From IMG/VR virus record IMGVR_UViG_3300027710_000017, positions 1-64,000 of that record: a stretch of DNA of 64,000 bases; one strand, 5' to 3'. The notes beneath the pieces are model-generated. The model ran no database searches, had not been told where the DNA came from, and worked only from the letters and a program-made list of their open reading frames with translations. The DNA comes from a virus. The position numbers and the translations under genes are program-made. The first letter of the stretch is position 1, and each line of letters begins with the position of its first letter. This document shows, piece after piece, positions 61,883 through 64,000 of the stretch.

Positions 61883-62507
61883 TCCAGGTTCCTCCAAAAA
61901 AGTTAGGAGTAATGTCATAAGCGATTGTGATTCTTGGCTTTTCTTCAAACCAATCATCCCTTCCGTGAGGGTGGCCAGTTTCTGACAATATTGCACGATT
62001 GTTCTTGTTAATGTTTTCAAATATCTGACCAGATTTATCTATGTCATAGAATGTTTTTGATGGTTCTGCATTAACACAGTAATATCCATGAAACACTGGG
62101 CTACCCTGACCACCCATGTGATCATGAAAAAACTGTTCATTTTTTAATGGATTTACTCCAAAATTAGCATCGTCAGTCTTTGGATCTAGATTAAACCAGC
62201 CATTAAGATAAAACTTTGTGCCTTTGTCTATTGAGTAATACTCTGAAGCTTCTGCGACCATGTTACGAAGGGCATCTTGTAGTTTTTGGATGCCATCATA
62301 CTCAAATGAGAAAATGTTGTAGTACTTACCTAGCTGTGTAGGGGCGCCAGTCTCCCTAGAAAAATTAGAAAGCTCTTCTGCTGGCATATTTAAAATATTA
62401 TCGTTTAAGAAACTAGACAGTAGATTGTCTAAATAATTATAGAAATCTTCTAGGTCATTATCCAGATAGGCATCAAAGAACTTGTGGGCTGGCTTTGCAT
62501 CGTTCAA
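61872..62507 (-). CDS. 2OG-Fe(II) oxygenase-like protein, HxH type (copy 2)
   Basis: Paralogue of the next upstream gene. From a TTG at 62507, which overlaps the previous TGA, it encodes 211 residues; a TTG five codons earlier is the alternative. The ATG at 62612 would overlap the previous gene by over 100 bases and lacks homology there. Both copies share HKFFxxYLDNDL, the FHDHMGG (here) or WHDHGPGG segment with the HxH iron ligands, FHGYY(C/S)VxAEPS, NKNNRAILSExGHPH and RITIAYD. The family resembles the 2OG-Fe(II) oxygenases of cyanophages (PF13759-like). Confidence 0.7.
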   Translation of the reverse strand: MNDAKPAHKFFDAYLDNDLEDFYNYLDNLLSSFLNDNILNMPAEELSNFSRETGAPTQLGKYYNIFSFEYDGIQKLQDALRNMVAEASEYYSIDKGTKFYLNGWFNLDPKTDDANFGVNPLKNEQFFHDHMGGQGSPVFHGYYCVNAEPSKTFYDIDKSGQIFENINKNNRAILSETGHPHGRDDWFEEKPRITIAYDITPNFFGGTWIDL

Positions 62508-63157
62508 TTTAGTGGTATCCAATGCTGTTCTTCGTTTAAGCCAAACTTTTGAATTTCTGATAACGGCAGAAGGTCGTAAGCTATAGTTATTCGATCTCCG
62601 TCCCAATCCCAATCTCCCATAGCATGAGGATGCCCCATTTCAGAAAGAATTGCACGATTATCTTTATTTATGTTTTGGACCTCTTTGTCAAAAACAAGGT
62701 AATGGGTGGTTGATGGCTCTGCCTTTACTGAATAATATCCATGAAAAAATGGAGCTCCTCCTGGGCCGTGGTCATGCCAATTAAGCTTTCCGCCATTCTT
62801 TTTATTATTTATATTAAACCAACCCTGCATTAAGAATTGCTGGCTATCGAAATCTATTCCATAATACTCGCATGCCTCTTTAGCCATTTCTTTTATGGCT
62901 AACCCAAGCTTATAGATTTCTGGAGTGTGAAACTGAAAAACATTATACTGACGCCACTTCATTGTAGAAACGCTTTTTGATTCCTGCCAAGACTCATACT
63001 CTGTTAATGGTGTGACACCAATTAGCTCTGCGTTTTTAATTTTTTCATATCTGAGCCTTAGGTCTTGAGACAAGGTGTCTAGATCATTGTCTAAATATCT
63101 CTCAAAGAATTTATGTGGCTGTGCAGATTTACTTAAACTGGGTAATGGGCTTTTCAT
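62504..63157 (-). CDS. 2OG-Fe(II) oxygenase-like protein, HxH type (copy 1)
   Basis: A 217-residue protein with H128-D-H130 as likely iron ligands, H176/H178 in EMGHPH as the distal ligand and R189 in GDRITIAYD as the 2-oxoglutarate contact. The FFHGYYSVKAEPSTTHY strand corresponds to the SGVYYV strand of HxH-type oxygenases of marine phages. It is encoded next to the tail-fibre genes, so it may hydroxylate virion protein. Preceded by an AAAGAG-type site and an extended -10 element (63185-63193). Confidence 0.72.
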   Translation of the reverse strand: MKSPLPSLSKSAQPHKFFERYLDNDLDTLSQDLRLRYEKIKNAELIGVTPLTEYESWQESKSVSTMKWRQYNVFQFHTPEIYKLGLAIKEMAKEACEYYGIDFDSQQFLMQGWFNINNKKNGGKLNWHDHGPGGAPFFHGYYSVKAEPSTTHYLVFDKEVQNINKDNRAILSEMGHPHAMGDWDWDGDRITIAYDLLPLSEIQKFGLNEEQHWIPLN

Positions 63158-63184
63158 AACAACTCTTTTCTATAACTTAATTAA

Positions 63185-63193
63185 ATTATAGCA
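63185..63193 (-). promoter_or_regulatory. Extended -10 promoter element before oxygenase pair
   Basis: Minus strand TGCTATAAT in the 45-base gap between the FnIII protein and the oxygenase genes, about 27 bases before the ATG. Confidence 0.5.
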
Positions 63194-63202
63194 TAAAGGC
63201 TG

Positions 63203-63910
63203 TTAGATTGGATATCTTCCGCCACCCCAAGGGGCGAATCCGAATGGTGAGAATCCGAATGGTGAGAACCCGAATGGTGAAAACCCGAATGCACCAAAGG
63301 GGGCAAATGAGAATGTTGTGGTAATGCTATTAGAAGCAGCTGAAGTTCCAGAGTTTCCATTAGCATTAGTTGCAATAACAGTATATGTCTGAGCTGTTCC
63401 CTGCTCTTGAGTAACATCAACAGTCGTGCTTGCGGTTGTGCCAGTTTTGCTGTCATCAGATGCCCAGGTGTAGCCAGTAATAGCCTTTCCACCATTTGCT
63501 GGGGCTGTCCATTCAACTCTATCGACACCTGCTGATGGGGAAGATGCAGTTGGTGCTGAAGGAGTCGCAGGAACAGTAGTAGCTGTAACGGATGCTGAAG
63601 CTGAAGAAGCTGGGCTTGTTCCATCAGCATTAGCTGCTGTTACAGTAAATGTATAGGCAGTATCTGACTGCAGTCCCTCTACTGTAAGTGGAGACGATGA
63701 TCCAGTTGCTGTAAATCCGCCTGGAGATGATGTTACGGTAAACGAAGTGGCAGCATTTGGACCCTGAGCAGTAAAGGTTACTGTTGCAGCACCATTGTTA
63801 AATGCCCTAGAGGTTCCAACATCTGTAGCGGTTCCAATTAAAGGAGCCGCTGGTGCCAGATGGTCGTTCTGTGCAAGAGATTTCTTTCCCGCTCTTTTAT
63901 TTGCTGCCAT
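63203..63910 (-). CDS. FnIII-domain structural protein with FG-repeat C-terminus
   Basis: A 235-residue protein with two fibronectin type III-like domains (about 20-112 and 113-198; for example GFTATGSSSPLTVEGLQSDTAYTFTVTAANADGTSP). The C-terminus is a repeat of Ser-Pro-Phe-Gly-Phe units ending APWGGGRYPI. It lies in the tail-fibre region, so it is probably a virion appendage. The Phe/Gly-rich tail could mediate self-association or contact with the host surface. Confidence 0.72.
   Translation of the reverse strand: MAANKRAGKKSLAQNDHLAPAAPLIGTATDVGTSRAFNNGAATVTFTAQGPNAATSFTVTSSPGGFTATGSSSPLTVEGLQSDTAYTFTVTAANADGTSPASSASASVTATTVPATPSAPTASSPSAGVDRVEWTAPANGGKAITGYTWASDDSKTGTTASTTVDVTQEQGTAQTYTVIATNANGNSGTSAASNSITTTFSFAPFGAFGFSPFGFSPFGFSPFGFAPWGGGRYPI
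63237..63296 (-). repeat. 15-nt tandem repeat (4 units) encoding SPFGF
   Basis: Four consecutive 15-base units AATCCGAATGGTGAG, the first two identical and the last two with small changes, encode the Phe/Gly repeats of the FnIII protein. Slippage could vary copy number. Confidence 0.85.
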
Positions 63911-63934
63911 TTATATATCTCCTAAATTTGTTAA

Positions 63935-64000
63935 TTATGCGGACAAGTCTCCGAAGACTACCCAAGTATTTTCTGCTCTCTTAAACATTGTAGCAGATGA
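63935..64000 (-). CDS. C-terminal end of a truncated upstream gene
   Basis: On the minus strand the frame entering at base 64000 reads SSATMFKRAENTWVVFGDLSA and stops at TAA 63935-63937. Only 21 residues are visible. The W-VV-F end recalls C-termini of tail-fibre or host-recognition proteins. Its stop is followed after about 25 bases by an AGGAGA site and the FnIII gene. Confidence 0.55.
   Translation of the reverse strand, partial: SSATMFKRAENTWVVFGDLSA

Noticed and set aside
61883-62020. Longer 91-codon frame for the tiny Cys/His gene
   Set aside because: It overlaps the oxygenase gene in full; the TTG at 61882 has a good GGAGG site.
63181-63630. Minus-strand Leu/Gln-rich frame of 149 codons
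   Set aside because: It is a frame-shifted shadow of the FnIII repeat protein, with low-complexity composition.

Overview
The window is part of the genome of a tailed double-stranded DNA phage (Caudoviricetes) with a long-tailed, siphovirus-like morphogenesis set. Nearly every base is coding and every gene I can support lies on the minus strand, so transcription runs from high to low coordinates. No integrase, repressor, transposase or CRISPR array is visible, which suggests a lytic phage. The sequence is visibly A+T-rich. Gene content (class Ib ribonucleotide reductase with NrdI and NrdH, DnaE-type polymerase, actinophage-like head and tail genes, secreted proteins with actinobacterial-looking signal peptides) fits a phage of a low-GC actinobacterium such as the freshwater Nanopelagicales. 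That host is an inference, not a proof.

Layout in transcription order. 64000-61134: tail-associated FnIII protein with an FG-repeat end, two HxH-type 2OG-Fe(II) oxygenase-like genes, a tiny Cys/His protein, and an oxygenase-like protein that has lost its iron ligands. 61101-57013: a giant LamG-like surface protein and a small gene. 57013-49001: portal, prohead protease with scaffold-like tail, major capsid protein, head-tail connectors, major tail protein. 48925-31248: two tail assembly chaperones that look like duplicates, a 2973-residue tape measure protein and the distal tail proteins. 31240-21525: HTH protein, DnaB-like helicase, primase, SSB-like protein, DnaE polymerase, NrdH, RecA, a small zinc protein, a small nuclease and a separate 3'-5' exonuclease. 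21521-19546: three tandem paralogous 2OG-Fe(II) oxygenases. 19517-14574: Cas4-like Fe-S nuclease, zinc protein, RuvC-like resolvase, Nmad1-like protein, terminase subunits. 14559-7657: a secreted surface protein, nrdI-nrdE-nrdF, a membrane-anchored Pro/Glu-rich surface protein with an apparently non-AUG start, and two holin-like membrane proteins. 7555-5540: a methyltransferase-like gene, a small acidic gene and a secreted subtilisin-like protease, each led by consensus sigma70-type promoters. 5507-5033: five tRNAs. 5017-1: a tightly overlapping operon encoding an RsmI-like methylase, three unknown proteins (two paralogous), a glycosyltransferase, a 2OG-Fe(II) oxygenase and a NodU/CmcH-type carbamoyltransferase that runs off the window.

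The most interesting elements are the carbamoyltransferase-oxygenase-glycosyltransferase operon (a candidate macromolecule-modification pathway), the seven oxygenase-fold proteins in three separate clusters, the secreted subtilase and other exported proteins, and a recurring extended -10 promoter motif placed in the few intergenic gaps. No endolysin is recognisable in the window. The terminase lies far from the portal, with the whole tail and replication modules between them.
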